A stretch of 64,000 nucleotides of DNA. Source: an uncultured Psychroserpens sp. GTDB taxonomy: Bacteria; Bacteroidota; Bacteroidia; Flavobacteriales; Flavobacteriaceae. Every line of letters starts with the position of its first letter. Position 1 is the stretch's first letter. Location: assembly GCF_947503375.1 (NCBI RefSeq), contig NZ_CANNDQ010000008.1:1-64000 (forward strand), written 5' to 3'. Below, piece after piece: positions 53,669 through 63,161 of the stretch. Made by a program: the position numbers and the translations under genes. Below the pieces are notes generated by a model. The model saw only the letters and a program-made list of their open reading frames with translations. It was not told where the DNA came from and searched no databases.

Positions 53669-54949
53669 TTAATCTTCAAATGCTCTTAAAGTATCTGTAA
53701 TAATAGATACACAGTCTAAAAGTTCTTCTTTAGTCATTACTAAAGGAGGTGCAAAGCGGATGATATTTCCGTGTGTTGGCTTAGCCAATAAACCATTATC
53801 TCTAAGAGCCAAGCAAATATTCCACGCTGTATCACTTTCTTCATCATCATTGATAACTATGGCATTTAATAATCCTTTACCTCTTACAAGTCGTACAATA
53901 GAACTAGTAGCAATGTACTTGTTCATTTCACTTCGAAATAATTCACCTAATTGGAAAGCATTTTCAGCAAGTGCTTCGTCTCTTACAACTTCGAGAGCTG
54001 CCATTGCAACAGCTGCAGCTATTGGGTTACCACCAAATGTGCTTCCATGATTTCCAGGCCTGATAACATTCATAATTGAATCATTAGCCATTACAGCACT
54101 AACAGGATATGCGCCACCTGATAAGGCTTTACCAAGAATTAAAATATCTGGCTTTACTTCTGGTGTTCCAGAGCAGTTCTTATTTTCACAATTACAGTTA
54201 CCACAAGTTGCTAATAAACGTCCAGTTCTTGCAATTCCAGTTTGAACTTCATCAGCAATGAATAATACATTGTGCTTTACACACAAGGCCTTAGCTGCAC
54301 TTAGATAATTATCACTAGGCACATAAACTCCAGCTTCGCCTTGGATAGGTTCTACCAAAAATCCAGCTACATTTTTATTATTAACCAAAGCTTCTTCTAA
54401 AGCATTAAGATTGTCATATTCAATTTTTATAAACCCATCTGTATATGGGCCAAAGTTTTTTCTTGCAACAGGATCGTTACTGAACGAAATAATGGTTGTT
54501 GTTCTTCCATGAAAATTATTTTCACAAACAATGATTTCTGCTTCATTTTCATTGATCCCCTTTATTTCATAAGCCCATTTCCTACACAACTTTAGTGCAG
54601 TTTCAACAGCTTCAGCACCTGTATTCATAGGTAGTAATTTGTCAAAATGAAAATACTCTGATGCAAATTTTTCATACTTCCCTAGCATATCATTATAAAA
54701 TGCTCGTGATGTCAAACTTAATGTTTGAGCTTGTTCGGTCATAGCACTGACAATTTTCGGGTGACAATGCCCTTGATTTACTGCTGAGTAAGCTGAAAGA
54801 AAATCATAATACTTTTTTCCTTCAACATCCCAAACATACACACCTTCTCCTCTACTCAATACTACTGGTAATGGATGGTAATTGTGTGCACCATACTTGT
54901 TTTCTAAATCGATCGCTTGTTGCGAAGTTAATTGGTCTAAAACAGCCAT
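53669..54949 (-). CDS. rocD: Ornithine aminotransferase
   Basis: 426 residues. PLP enzyme turning ornithine and 2-oxoglutarate into glutamate-5-semialdehyde and glutamate. [32 protein letters not shown] and PLP-lysine segment [16 protein letters not shown] are intact; [19 protein letters not shown] is the usual start. Between GRLLA and KPDIL there is a Cys-rich insert (~residues 246-262, [18 protein letters not shown]) absent from most orthologues outside the group. Monocistronic. Confidence 0.95.
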   Translation of the reverse strand: MAVLDQLTSQQAIDLENKYGAHNYHPLPVVLSRGEGVYVWDVEGKKYYDFLSAYSAVNQGHCHPKIVSAMTEQAQTLSLTSRAFYNDMLGKYEKFASEYFHFDKLLPMNTGAEAVETALKLCRKWAYEIKGINENEAEIIVCENNFHGRTTTIISFSNDPVARKNFGPYTDGFIKIEYDNLNALEEALVNNKNVAGFLVEPIQGEAGVYVPSDNYLSAAKALCVKHNVLFIADEVQTGIARTGRLLATCGNCNCENKNCSGTPEVKPDILILGKALSGGAYPVSAVMANDSIMNVIRPGNHGSTFGGNPIAAAVAMAALEVVRDEALAENAFQLGELFRSEMNKYIATSSIVRLVRGKGLLNAIVINDDEESDTAWNICLALRDNGLLAKPTHGNIIRFAPPLVMTKEELLDCVSIITDTLRAFED

Positions 54950-55088
54950 TTTAATAAAATTTTTAAGTGAATAAAATAACCATTCCTTCTGTACCTTTAT
55001 TCTTTCGAAGACATACGAAAAAGCAGCGTGGGAGAGAAATCATCCCTAGAACCTGCAAATTAATAATTTTATACTGTGATTTAAAATC

Positions 55089-55475
55089 TTATTCTGAAAT
55101 TTTTCCTGATAAGGATAAAACTTGTAACTCCAAACGCTTTATCTCTCTTAATAATGCGTTTTTATCCATTTGCATCCAAGCAAAGATCTTTAGCATACTT
55201 ACTCCAATTAAAAAGGTAAGACTCCCAAGTCCCCATTTTAACAATTCATTGGTAGCTGTTGTATCAAAAAATTTTATAGTGCAATACACAAATAGACCAA
55301 AGAATATTAGAGTCATTACATTCATTAAAACCATGATCCATTTATTTTTTCCTACGAACAAACCGGTTATCATACCCAGAACATTTTGCTCTTCTAGGGT
55401 ATCATAAAACTTAGCTTCTTCCTTAGTTAAAGTTTCTTTTATTAATTGGTCAATGTCTTCCATATTCGTTTTCAT
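55089..55475 (-). CDS. DUF6768 family membrane protein
   Basis: 128 residues. MEDIDQLIKETLTKEEAKFY is the conserved DUF6768 N-terminus, followed by two membrane helices (~47-65 VLMNVMTLIFFGLFVYCTI and ~78-98) and a coiled, positively charged C-terminus (ALLREIKRLELQVLSL). Members are commonly encoded beside sigma factors in flavobacteria; here a sigma gene ends 46 bp upstream. It may be a membrane regulator of that factor (inference). Confidence 0.88.
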   Translation of the reverse strand: MKTNMEDIDQLIKETLTKEEAKFYDTLEEQNVLGMITGLFVGKNKWIMVLMNVMTLIFFGLFVYCTIKFFDTTATNELLKWGLGSLTFLIGVSMLKIFAWMQMDKNALLREIKRLELQVLSLSGKISE

Positions 55476-55521
55476 AATGTTTTATTTTTTGATTTCCATC
55501 GTAACAGAAATCTAGTTAATA

Positions 55522-56076
55522 TTATATTTTTCGTGTTTTTAAAATTGATTTTAGTTTCTCTCGTGCATGAAATAATCTCGACTTTGTCGTACCTACTGAA
55601 ATATTTAACATATCACTTATCTCCTTTAACGAATAGTCTTGGGTATAAAACAGTCTAATAACAATCTGCTGCTGCTGTGGTAGCATATGTATAGCTTTTA
55701 AAAGTGCTATTTTTAACTGCTCGAGGTATTGATCATCTTCTACAGGTACAGCATCTTCGCTTTCTTTTTTTAATGCATTCGTATTTAAACGTCTACGATT
55801 TTGCGCTCTAAGAACATCCATAGATTTACTATACACGATACGCATTGCCCAAGATTTAAAGCTAGAAGGATTATGTAATGTATGTAATTTATCAATAATA
55901 ATATTCCAACTCTCTTGAGCTATATCTTTAGATAAATCGGCATCCTTAACGATCCAATAGGCTTTTTTACAAAACTTGAGATGCCAACGTTCTACCAGTA
56001 AAGCTAATTGCTTTTCATCACCTGATTTATAAGCTTCAATTAATTTTACATCAATATGTTGCTGATTTCTATTCAA
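55522..56076 (-). CDS. RNA polymerase sigma-70 family (ECF-like) factor
   Basis: 184 residues. The only reasonable start is TTG at 56076, directly next to the stop of the upstream gene; the next Met is well inside region 2. Region 2 (~20-90): IVKDADLSKDIAQESWNIII, SFKSWAMRIVYSKSMDVLRA. Region 4 (~125-178): MLPQQQQIVIRLFYTQDYSL, LKEISDMLNISVGTTKSRL, FHAREKLKSIL. It forms a run with an SRPBCC protein upstream and a DUF6768 membrane protein downstream, a probable regulatory module. Confidence 0.91.
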   Translation of the reverse strand: MNRNQQHIDVKLIEAYKSGDEKQLALLVERWHLKFCKKAYWIVKDADLSKDIAQESWNIIIDKLHTLHNPSSFKSWAMRIVYSKSMDVLRAQNRRRLNTNALKKESEDAVPVEDDQYLEQLKIALLKAIHMLPQQQQIVIRLFYTQDYSLKEISDMLNISVGTTKSRLFHAREKLKSILKTRKI

Positions 56077-56586
56077 TTAAGCCTGTTTAATTTTAAATGA
56101 TTTTCTCTTGTAGATTTGCCTTAACAAAATAACCCATAAACTATACTTTAGATCCTTTTTATGAGAAAAAAAATAATTCTCTACATTATCAAACGCATCC
56201 TCTATTAACGCATCGTGTAACCACCTGATTATCAAACACCACAATAATGTAGCTTTTATACTAGTTGTATCCATTTCAATCTTATGCACAATTTCTGTAC
56301 ATTGGACGTCTAAGCTGTAGATCTTTAACTCATGTGTTCCTGTAAAATTATCAGGCTTATTAAATTCAAATTTGATGTGTTTACCAGGCACAAACTCAAT
56401 TACTGTATAACGTATTCGACCGTGACCTCCAGAGTTCCCAACACGCAATCCATTTTTAAATCTTATAGCAGGCCACTTATCTTTTGGCCAGATGTCATCT
56501 TCAGAAGTTGCTAAAGTTTTAAATAATCCTGATACTTTAACCTCAGATTGATGTATTGTGCGTTTGTGAATATTAATAACTCTCAT
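56077..56586 (-). CDS. SRPBCC-like protein
   Basis: 169 residues, no signal peptide. N-terminal beta strands (RTIHQSEVKVSGLFKTLATS), a central FVPGKHIKFEFNKPDNFTGT strand pair and a C-terminal amphipathic helix (CLIIRWLHDALIEDAFDNVE) fit the START/SRPBCC fold, which binds hydrophobic ligands. Its stop codon abuts the sigma factor start, indicating coupled translation. Ligand and role unknown; it could be the sensor of this module, but that is speculation. Confidence 0.8.
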   Translation of the reverse strand: MRVINIHKRTIHQSEVKVSGLFKTLATSEDDIWPKDKWPAIRFKNGLRVGNSGGHGRIRYTVIEFVPGKHIKFEFNKPDNFTGTHELKIYSLDVQCTEIVHKIEMDTTSIKATLLWCLIIRWLHDALIEDAFDNVENYFFSHKKDLKYSLWVILLRQIYKRKSFKIKQA

Positions 56587-56692
56587 ACTCTAAAGACGCA
56601 GAAGAAATAAAAAGGTTCATTTTATTTTGAAGTTTTTTAAAGATAATTCTATTTCCCTATACTTTATTTATTGCTATTATTATTTTTGCATC

Positions 56693-58105
56693 ATGTCAAG
56701 ACGTAAAAACGCAAAACAGATTTTTGAAAATATAGAAGTTATAGATGCAGGTGCTAAAGGTAAAACTATAGGTAAAGCGCCAGATGGACGTATTATTTTT
56801 TTACCAAATGCTGTACCAGGTGATGTAGTAGATGTACAGACCTTTAAAAAGCGTAAAGCTTATTTTGAGGGTAAAGCCATAAAATTCCATAAACTATCTA
56901 ATAAACGAACAATACCTAAATGTGAACACTTTGGAACTTGTGGTGGTTGCAAATGGCAAGATATGGATTATAAGTTCCAGCTAGAATACAAACAAAATGA
57001 GGTCACCAACAACTTACGTCGTCTTGGTCATTTAGAACTACCTGAAGTTACACCTATTTTAGGGTCTAAAACACATTACTTCTATCGAAATAAAATGGAA
57101 TTCTCTTTTAGTGACTCTAGGTGGCTAACTCTTGAAGAGATTCAATCTGAAAAGGATTTAGGTGATAGAAATGCTCTCGGGTTTCATATTCCAGGAATGT
57201 GGGATAAGATCTTGAACGTAAATAAATGCTGGTTGCAGGAAGATCCTTCAAACGCTATTAGGAATGCTGTTAAGTCATTTTCTGTAGCTAATGGTCTTGA
57301 ATTTTTCAATACTAGAAATCAAACTGGATTTTTACGCACGATGATGATACGGACATCTTCTACTGGTAATATTATGGTCGTTATCCAATTTTTCAAAGAA
57401 GACAAAGTACAGCGTGAATTGTTATTGAATTATATAGCAGAGTCATTTCCAGAGATCACGTCACTTCAATATGTTATAAATAGTAAAGCGAATGACACGA
57501 TATATGATCAAGACGTAATTTGTTATAAAGGCGTAGATCATATATTTGAAGAAATGGAAGGATTAAGGTTTAAAATTAATGCAAAATCTTTTTATCAAAC
57601 AAATTCTTCTCAAGCATATGAGCTCTATAAAATAACAAGAAATTTTGCCAACTTAAGCGGTAATGAACTCGTTTATGATCTCTATACTGGTACAGGAACC
57701 ATAGCACAATTTATTGCTAAACAAGCAAAACATGTTGTTGGAGTTGAAGCAGTGCCAGATGCTATTGCTGCCGCAAAAGAGAATGCACAATTAAATGGTA
57801 TAGAAAACGTTGACTTTTATGTTGGTGATATGAAAAATGTATTCAGCATCGATTTTATATCAAAAAACGGGAAACCTGATGTGATCATTACAGATCCACC
57901 ACGTGACGGCATGCATAAAGATGTAGTACAGCAAATATTAAATATTGCACCAAAAAAAGTGGTATATGTAAGCTGTAATAGTGCCACTCAAGCACGAGAT
58001 CTAGCACTGATGAAAGATGAATATAGGATTTTGAAAACGCAAGCCGTAGATATGTTTCCACAAACACATCATGTAGAAAATGTTGTACTTTTGGAAAAAC
58101 GATAA
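56693..58105 (+). CDS. rlmD: 23S rRNA (uracil-C5)-methyltransferase RlmD
   Basis: 470 residues from the ATG at 56693 (MSRRKNAKQIFENIEV); the frame is open to 56627. It methylates U1939 of 23S rRNA with SAM. TRAM domain (~13-70), 4Fe-4S Cys ligands Cys77, Cys83, Cys86 (CEHFGTCGGCKW) plus a later Cys, SAM motif DLYTGTGTIAQFI, DPPRDGMHKDV, and catalytic nucleophile Cys in VYVSCNSATQARD. TATTTTTG at 56681-56688, a perfect -7 box, sits only 4 bp before the start, so the mRNA may be leaderless. Alternative family member RumB/TrmA is less likely. Confidence 0.94.
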   Translation: MSRRKNAKQIFENIEVIDAGAKGKTIGKAPDGRIIFLPNAVPGDVVDVQTFKKRKAYFEGKAIKFHKLSNKRTIPKCEHFGTCGGCKWQDMDYKFQLEYKQNEVTNNLRRLGHLELPEVTPILGSKTHYFYRNKMEFSFSDSRWLTLEEIQSEKDLGDRNALGFHIPGMWDKILNVNKCWLQEDPSNAIRNAVKSFSVANGLEFFNTRNQTGFLRTMMIRTSSTGNIMVVIQFFKEDKVQRELLLNYIAESFPEITSLQYVINSKANDTIYDQDVICYKGVDHIFEEMEGLRFKINAKSFYQTNSSQAYELYKITRNFANLSGNELVYDLYTGTGTIAQFIAKQAKHVVGVEAVPDAIAAAKENAQLNGIENVDFYVGDMKNVFSIDFISKNGKPDVIITDPPRDGMHKDVVQQILNIAPKKVVYVSCNSATQARDLALMKDEYRILKTQAVDMFPQTHHVENVVLLEKR

Positions 58106-58142
58106 TAATTAGAAATCAAAACTGAAAAGTAAACTATTAAAT

Positions 58143-58688
58143 TTGAAACTTAATTTCTTAAAAAAACTTAGCCTTTTCTTCTTGTCTGCATGTATATTAT
58201 GGACATGCGAACGTGACGATATTTGTGCTGAAAGCACAGCGACAACACCTCGTCTAGTTTTAGAATTCTTTGACATATCTAATCAAACCGAATCTAAAAA
58301 TGTACCAAACCTTAGAGTGCAAGGTGTAGGCAACAATTTTCCGTTAGCAGATGTCAATATTGAAACTACAAACAGGGTATTGTTACCATTAAAAACTAAT
58401 GAAAATAGCACCAGTTTTCTATTTCATAGAGATTATGGAATCGATGACAATGGTACACCTGATGACACGACTGATGATACAATAACAGGAAATGAAGATG
58501 TAATCACTGTGACTTACACCAGAGAAGATGTTTATGTTTCTAGAGCTTGTGGCTATAAAACCATTTTTAGAAATGTAGCAATAACTATTGAAGACGATGG
58601 AGATCGTTGGATATCTCTCATACAATCAGCAACTGATAATCAATCCGTAGAAGATGAAACGACAATACATTTTAACTTTTTTCATTAG
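58143..58688 (+). CDS. DUF6452 family lipoprotein
   Basis: 181 residues from a TTG at 58143, selected because a lipoprotein-like signal follows at once (KLNFLKKLSLFFLSACIL, then WTC with Cys22). The body is beta-rich with CERDDICAE, an acidic DDNGTPDDTTDD stretch and SRACGYKTIFRNV. It lies 37 bp after rlmD, and its last 35 bp overlap the DUF6048 gene. The DUF6452-DUF6048 pair is conserved beside rlmD in flavobacteria. Function unknown. Confidence 0.85.
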   Translation: MKLNFLKKLSLFFLSACILWTCERDDICAESTATTPRLVLEFFDISNQTESKNVPNLRVQGVGNNFPLADVNIETTNRVLLPLKTNENSTSFLFHRDYGIDDNGTPDDTTDDTITGNEDVITVTYTREDVYVSRACGYKTIFRNVAITIEDDGDRWISLIQSATDNQSVEDETTIHFNFFH

Positions 58689-59403
58689 TAGTTGCCTGTT
58701 TCTATGTAATGCACAATCCAGTGCTCAAGATATAGATGATAACTCTACAGAGAATGACACGCTGGTCTATAAGCAAAAATATGGATTGCGTCTTGGAGGT
58801 GATATTGGGAAATTAATTCGTACAGCTATTGATGATGAGTATAAAGGATTTGAAATTAATGGCGATTATCGACTTACGCAAAAATTATTTTTAGCTGGAG
58901 AAATAGGTACTGAAGAACGAATTACAACAACAGATTTCTTAGAGGTCACTGCAACTGGTAATTACTTCAAAGCTGGAATAGATTACAATTCATACCAAAA
59001 TTGGTTAGATATGCAAAATATGATATATTTTGGGTTTCGCGGAGGTGTAAGTAGTTTTAGTCAAACTAGAAACAGTTATACCATATACAATACAGATCAG
59101 TATTGGAATCCTCAGTTTACTTCTACTGAACCTGAAGAATTCAAAGGGCTTACTGCTATTTGGGCAGAAATTATTATTGGTATTAAAGCTGAACTATTTA
59201 GTAATTTATTTTTAGGTCTTAACGTGCAGCTTAAAAGTATGATAAGCCAAGATCAACCTGGTGATTTTGAAAATCTTTATGTGCCTGGCTTTAACAGAAC
59301 ATATGATAGTGGACGTTTTGGTGTGGGTTTTGGATATAATTTATCGTATCTCATTCCTATTTATAAAAAAGATAAAAAAGTTTTAGTGGAAGAAGACGAC
59401 TAA
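58654..59403 (+). CDS. DUF6048 family outer-membrane protein
   Basis: 249 residues. Signal peptide MKRQYILTFFISSCLFLCNAQ, then a beta-barrel: YGLRLGGDIGKLIRTAID, LFLAGEIGTEERITTTDFLE, YFKAGIDYNSYQNW, IYFGFRGGVSSFS and C-terminal VGFGYNLSYLIPIY. It begins inside the DUF6452 gene (35-bp overlap in another frame), so the two are translationally linked and probably act together at the outer membrane. Function unknown. Confidence 0.87.
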   Translation: MKRQYILTFFISSCLFLCNAQSSAQDIDDNSTENDTLVYKQKYGLRLGGDIGKLIRTAIDDEYKGFEINGDYRLTQKLFLAGEIGTEERITTTDFLEVTATGNYFKAGIDYNSYQNWLDMQNMIYFGFRGGVSSFSQTRNSYTIYNTDQYWNPQFTSTEPEEFKGLTAIWAEIIIGIKAELFSNLFLGLNVQLKSMISQDQPGDFENLYVPGFNRTYDSGRFGVGFGYNLSYLIPIYKKDKKVLVEEDD

Positions 59404-59484
59404 CATTGGCTTAATTCTGCAAATTCATAATTATTTCTTATCTTTTTCCTAAGTAACACTTTTAAATTAAAAGTAAATTAATTT

Positions 59485-60015
59485 ATGGATAAAGAAGCCA
59501 TCGTAAATCTTATTGAAGAAAAAAACTCAGCTTTAATAGCTTGGCTTGAGCGCCATGATAATGAGAAGTGGTTAGAAGGTCCAAATAATAAATGGACTAC
59601 CGGACAACATGCTTTACACCTACTACAGAGTATAAAACCACTTAACAACGCTTTGAGTTTACCCAAAGTATTGTTGCGTTACAAATATGGCACCAACAAT
59701 AGAGAAGTTCGTGATTACGATACTGTAGTGAAACGTTACAAAGAACGTTTGAGTAATGTAAAAGAAGGTGCTACTTTTAAAGCATCAAGAAATATGAAAG
59801 TACCAAGCATAAAAGAAAAGGCATACCTGTTAAACCGTTTACAAGTAGAAAGTAAAAAACTACAATATAAAACGCGAAAAATTTCAGACGAGCAATTAGA
59901 CCATCTTATCCTTCCTCATCCTTTGATGGGCAAGATGCCAGTACGCGAGATCATCATGTGGACGGCTCATCATATCGAACACCATACTAATACATTAAAA
60001 GAAAAATACAAATAA
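59485..60015 (+). CDS. DinB family protein
   Basis: 176 residues. DinB four-helix fold with the metal-binding His triad visible as GQHALHLLQSIKPL (helix 2) and MWTAHHIEHHTNTL (helix 4). N-terminus MDKEAIVNLIEEKNSALIAW. Members include thiol-dependent S-transferases (bacillithiol, mycothiol), but most are uncharacterised. It converges with an RNA methyltransferase gene 3 bp beyond its stop. Cytoplasmic. Confidence 0.9.
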   Translation: MDKEAIVNLIEEKNSALIAWLERHDNEKWLEGPNNKWTTGQHALHLLQSIKPLNNALSLPKVLLRYKYGTNNREVRDYDTVVKRYKERLSNVKEGATFKASRNMKVPSIKEKAYLLNRLQVESKKLQYKTRKISDEQLDHLILPHPLMGKMPVREIIMWTAHHIEHHTNTLKEKYK

Positions 60016-60018
60016 TAT

Positions 60019-61179
60019 TTAGGCGTTTTGTTTGCTAGCCTTCTTACTACCTTCATACATTACATATTTAACTAAACGTGATTCTAGCTTAGCATTAAAC
60101 AATTGTATTTTTCTAGAAGGCCTCAGACCTACATGTTTTAAAGCTTCTAAATTTGAAGTTATTAGCCATGCATCTGTTCCAGGATAGCCTTGCTTTAATG
60201 TATCGCCAATAGTTTTATAGAAATTTTCCATCTCAATATTCAAACGCTCACCATATGGCGGATTGAATACCATATGCAATTTAGATTCTCCCGCTTTTTT
60301 TGTCTTAAAAAAATCTTCGTGCTGTACATGAATAAATTCCTCTAAATGTGCATTTTTTATATTTTCTTTAGCTTTAGCTACTGCACTTGGAGATTTATCA
60401 TAACCTATTATTTTATGATGAAAATCTCTAGTTTTGTTGAGAAGTGATTCTTCAATTTTTTCAAACAAATCTACATCCCAATCTTGCCAACGCTCAAAAG
60501 CAAACTCCTTTCGCATTAAGTTTGGAGGAATATTACAGGCTATCATAGCAGCTTCAGCCAAAATCGTTCCACTACCACACATAGGATCCATAAAATCACT
60601 CTGCCCATCCCAGCCTGAGAGCATGACCAATCCTGCTGCTAACACTTCATTAATTGGTGCAATATTAGTGGCAGTCTTGTAGCCTCTTTTATGGAGTGAA
60701 TCACCAGAGGTATCTAAAGAAATATTACATGTCTCTCTATCAATATGAACATTTATTTTAACATCAGGGAATTTTAAATCTACATTAGGGCGCTGACCAT
60801 CAGTTTCTCTGAATTTATCAACAATAGCGTCTTTTGTTTTTTGTGAAATATATAATGAGTGTGTAAATATCTTTGAATTAACAGTTGCATCTACAGCAAG
60901 AGATCCTGTAGGCTTTAAATACTGTTCCCAAGACATATTATAAATATTATCATAAAGTTCTTGTTCGCTTCTTACTTTAAATGTATGAATGGGCTTCAAA
61001 ATTTTTATGGCAGTCCGTAACGCAAGATTTGCCTTATACATAAACCCTTTATCACCAATAAAACTAACGTTTCTAACGCCTTTCTTTACATGCATTGCAC
61101 CAAGCTGTATAAGCTCACGCTCAAGTAACTCTTCAAAACCAAATAAGGTCTTAGCAACCATTTTGAAATTATTCTCCAT
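60019..61179 (-). CDS. THUMP-domain RNA methyltransferase (RlmL/Trm14-like)
   Basis: 386 residues. N-terminal ferredoxin-like and THUMP RNA-binding regions (~1-160, FEELLERELIQLGAMHVKKG), then a class I SAM methyltransferase with DPMCGSGTILAEAAMIACNI (SAM loop) and the catalytic NPPYGERL motif of N2-guanine methyltransferases. KYVMYEGSKK ends the fold. The likely substrate is 23S rRNA or tRNA guanine; which base is not decidable here. Monocistronic. Confidence 0.93.
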   Translation of the reverse strand: MENNFKMVAKTLFGFEELLERELIQLGAMHVKKGVRNVSFIGDKGFMYKANLALRTAIKILKPIHTFKVRSEQELYDNIYNMSWEQYLKPTGSLAVDATVNSKIFTHSLYISQKTKDAIVDKFRETDGQRPNVDLKFPDVKINVHIDRETCNISLDTSGDSLHKRGYKTATNIAPINEVLAAGLVMLSGWDGQSDFMDPMCGSGTILAEAAMIACNIPPNLMRKEFAFERWQDWDVDLFEKIEESLLNKTRDFHHKIIGYDKSPSAVAKAKENIKNAHLEEFIHVQHEDFFKTKKAGESKLHMVFNPPYGERLNIEMENFYKTIGDTLKQGYPGTDAWLITSNLEALKHVGLRPSRKIQLFNAKLESRLVKYVMYEGSKKASKQNA

Positions 61180-61268
61180 ATAATACGCCTTATAGATGAC
61201 AAAAATAAATTATTTTTGTGGCTTAGAAGAAGAATTAAAATAGATTCCCACAACTAAGGGAAATAGAC

Positions 61269-62000
61269 ATGACAGAAGACACACAACAATGGTATGCCTC
61301 TTGGTTTGACACCCCTTTCTATCACATTCTTTATAAAGATAGAGATTATAGTGAGGCACAACTATTCATGGATAATTTAACAGAATATTTAAATATTCCA
61401 GAACACGGAAAAATTTTAGACCTCGCTTGCGGAAAAGGTAGACATTCAATGTATTTAAATTCTTTGGGTTATGATGTAACTGGTGTTGATCTTTCTGAAA
61501 ATAGCATCACTTATGCTAAACAATTTGAAAACAGCAGTTTACATTTTGATGTGCATGACATGTGCAAGCCGTATGGCGAAACCTTTGATGCAGTTTTTAA
61601 CCTATTTACCAGTTTTGGATATTTTGAAAATGACGAAGACAACCTCAAGACAATTAAAGCCATCAAAGAGAATTTAAATACATATGGCTTTGGTGTTATT
61701 GATTTTATGAACAGTGATTTTGTAGTGAATAATCTAGTAGCCAAAGATGTAAAAACAGTTGAAGGTATAGATTTCAATCAAAAGCGACATCTAGAAAATG
61801 GCTATATCATTAAAACAATTACATTTACCGTTAATAGCGAAAATTATCGTTTTCAAGAGCGAGTAAAAGCACTAACACTTGATGATTTTAAACTCCTTTT
61901 TAATAAAGCTGGTGTACATTTGTTAGATGTTTTTGGTGATTATAAATTGAATACATTCCACAAGGATAACTCAGAACGCTTGGTAATGATTTTCAAATAA
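61269..62000 (+). CDS. Class I SAM-dependent methyltransferase
   Basis: 243 residues. SAM fold with GKILDLACGKGRHSMYLNSL (motif I), VTGVDLSENSITYAK (Asp/Ser ribose contact) and FDAVFNLFTSFGYFE (post-motif). YASWFDTPFYHILYKDRDYS at the start is typical of small-molecule methyltransferases related to UbiE/SmtA. Substrate unknown. It is divergent from the THUMP gene and precedes the ZIP transporter (44 bp gap). Confidence 0.9.
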   Translation: MTEDTQQWYASWFDTPFYHILYKDRDYSEAQLFMDNLTEYLNIPEHGKILDLACGKGRHSMYLNSLGYDVTGVDLSENSITYAKQFENSSLHFDVHDMCKPYGETFDAVFNLFTSFGYFENDEDNLKTIKAIKENLNTYGFGVIDFMNSDFVVNNLVAKDVKTVEGIDFNQKRHLENGYIIKTITFTVNSENYRFQERVKALTLDDFKLLFNKAGVHLLDVFGDYKLNTFHKDNSERLVMIFK

Positions 62001-62043
62001 CTAAATTGATCTTAAATTCGCTCTGTAGAATATAACACAATTC

Positions 62044-62718
62044 ATGAATAAATACTTGTTTCCAGTATACGCCGTTTTGGTTGGCATTTTTATAGTTGTT
62101 ATTTTTAAGCAACAACGTAATGCCTATACAAAATTACTACTATCTTTTAGTGGTGCGTTTTTATTAGCACTAACCCTTTTTGATTTATTGCCAGAAGTAT
62201 ACCATCATTTAGATGCCAAACAAACCGGTTTATTTATTATGTTTGGTATTTTGTTGCAAATTACGCTTGAGTTCTTTTCAAAAGGTGCCGAACACGGTCA
62301 CGTACATATCCACAAAAACGAAACAACTTTTCCTTGGCTACTTTTTATTAGTCTTTGTATCCATAGCTTTTTAGAAGGCTTTCCTATTCATGAGCATAAT
62401 GATATGGTGTATGGTGTACTTATACATAAAATTCCTATAGCTACCTTACTCACCATGTTCTTATTACAATCAAATTATAGTAAACTGCAAATTATTTTAT
62501 TCTTATCTGTATTTACTGTAATGACGCCTTTAGGCACAATTGCTTCAAATAATATTAGTGGAATTTCAGATTACATATATAGTATTAATGCTATTGTAAT
62601 AGGTATCTTTTTTCACATATCTACTGTTATTTTATTTGAAAGTGGTGAAGGTCATAAATTCAATTTATCTAAACTTATTGCTATCATTTTTGGTGTTGGT
62701 ATTGCTTATTTGATCTAA
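62044..62718 (+). CDS. ZIP family divalent metal transporter
   Basis: 224 residues with about seven hydrophobic segments. Metal-binding signatures: SKGAEHGHVHIHKNETTFPW, a His-rich loop, and LCIHSFLEGFPIHEHNDMVY in the transport helix (ZIP motif HSxxEG), followed by GVLIHKIPIATLLTMFLL. ZIP proteins import zinc or related metals into the cytoplasm; the exact metal is not deducible. It overlaps no gene but is only 2 bp before a DUF4268 gene, so they may share one mRNA. Confidence 0.92.
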   Translation: MNKYLFPVYAVLVGIFIVVIFKQQRNAYTKLLLSFSGAFLLALTLFDLLPEVYHHLDAKQTGLFIMFGILLQITLEFFSKGAEHGHVHIHKNETTFPWLLFISLCIHSFLEGFPIHEHNDMVYGVLIHKIPIATLLTMFLLQSNYSKLQIILFLSVFTVMTPLGTIASNNISGISDYIYSINAIVIGIFFHISTVILFESGEGHKFNLSKLIAIIFGVGIAYLI

Positions 62719-62720
62719 TT

Positions 62721-63149
62721 ATGTTTTCTAAAGAAGAATCAAGACAATTGCGTGAACAATTCTGGACTAGTTTTGGTAAATCGTTTCCAAGAAAATGGAT
62801 CCTATACAATACTAAGATCAAAGGGCTTTCATTTAAATTCCATTTTGACACAAAATCTGCGCTAGTTGCTCTTGATCTAGAAGATGATCTGGAAAACCGA
62901 ATTAATTCTTGGGAAAAGTTGCTGAGTTTAAAATCTATTCTGGTTGAAGAATATCTTACTGATGCCACCTTTGAAGAGACGTACTACCTAAATAATGGAA
63001 AAGAAATCTCGAGAATTTATGTACCCTTAAATCAAAAGGTTTCTATCCATAACAAAGATACATGGCAGGAAGTAATGGTGTTTTTCAATGCTAAGATGCA
63101 GAAGTTTGAGAACTTTTTTATTGAATTTGAAGCTATTCTAAAAGGCTAA
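62721..63149 (+). CDS. DUF4268 domain protein
   Basis: 142 residues, cytoplasmic. It begins FSKEESRQLREQFWTSFGKS, then RKWILYNTKIKGLSFKFHFD, the typical DUF4268 start, and contains RINSWEKLLSLKSILVEEYL and a charged C-terminal helix. The domain is thought to have a nuclease-like or winged-helix relative in some fusions, but function is unknown. Two bp downstream of the ZIP gene; likely co-transcribed. Confidence 0.9.
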   Translation: MFSKEESRQLREQFWTSFGKSFPRKWILYNTKIKGLSFKFHFDTKSALVALDLEDDLENRINSWEKLLSLKSILVEEYLTDATFEETYYLNNGKEISRIYVPLNQKVSIHNKDTWQEVMVFFNAKMQKFENFFIEFEAILKG

Positions 63150-63161
63150 CGTATTTTAAGG

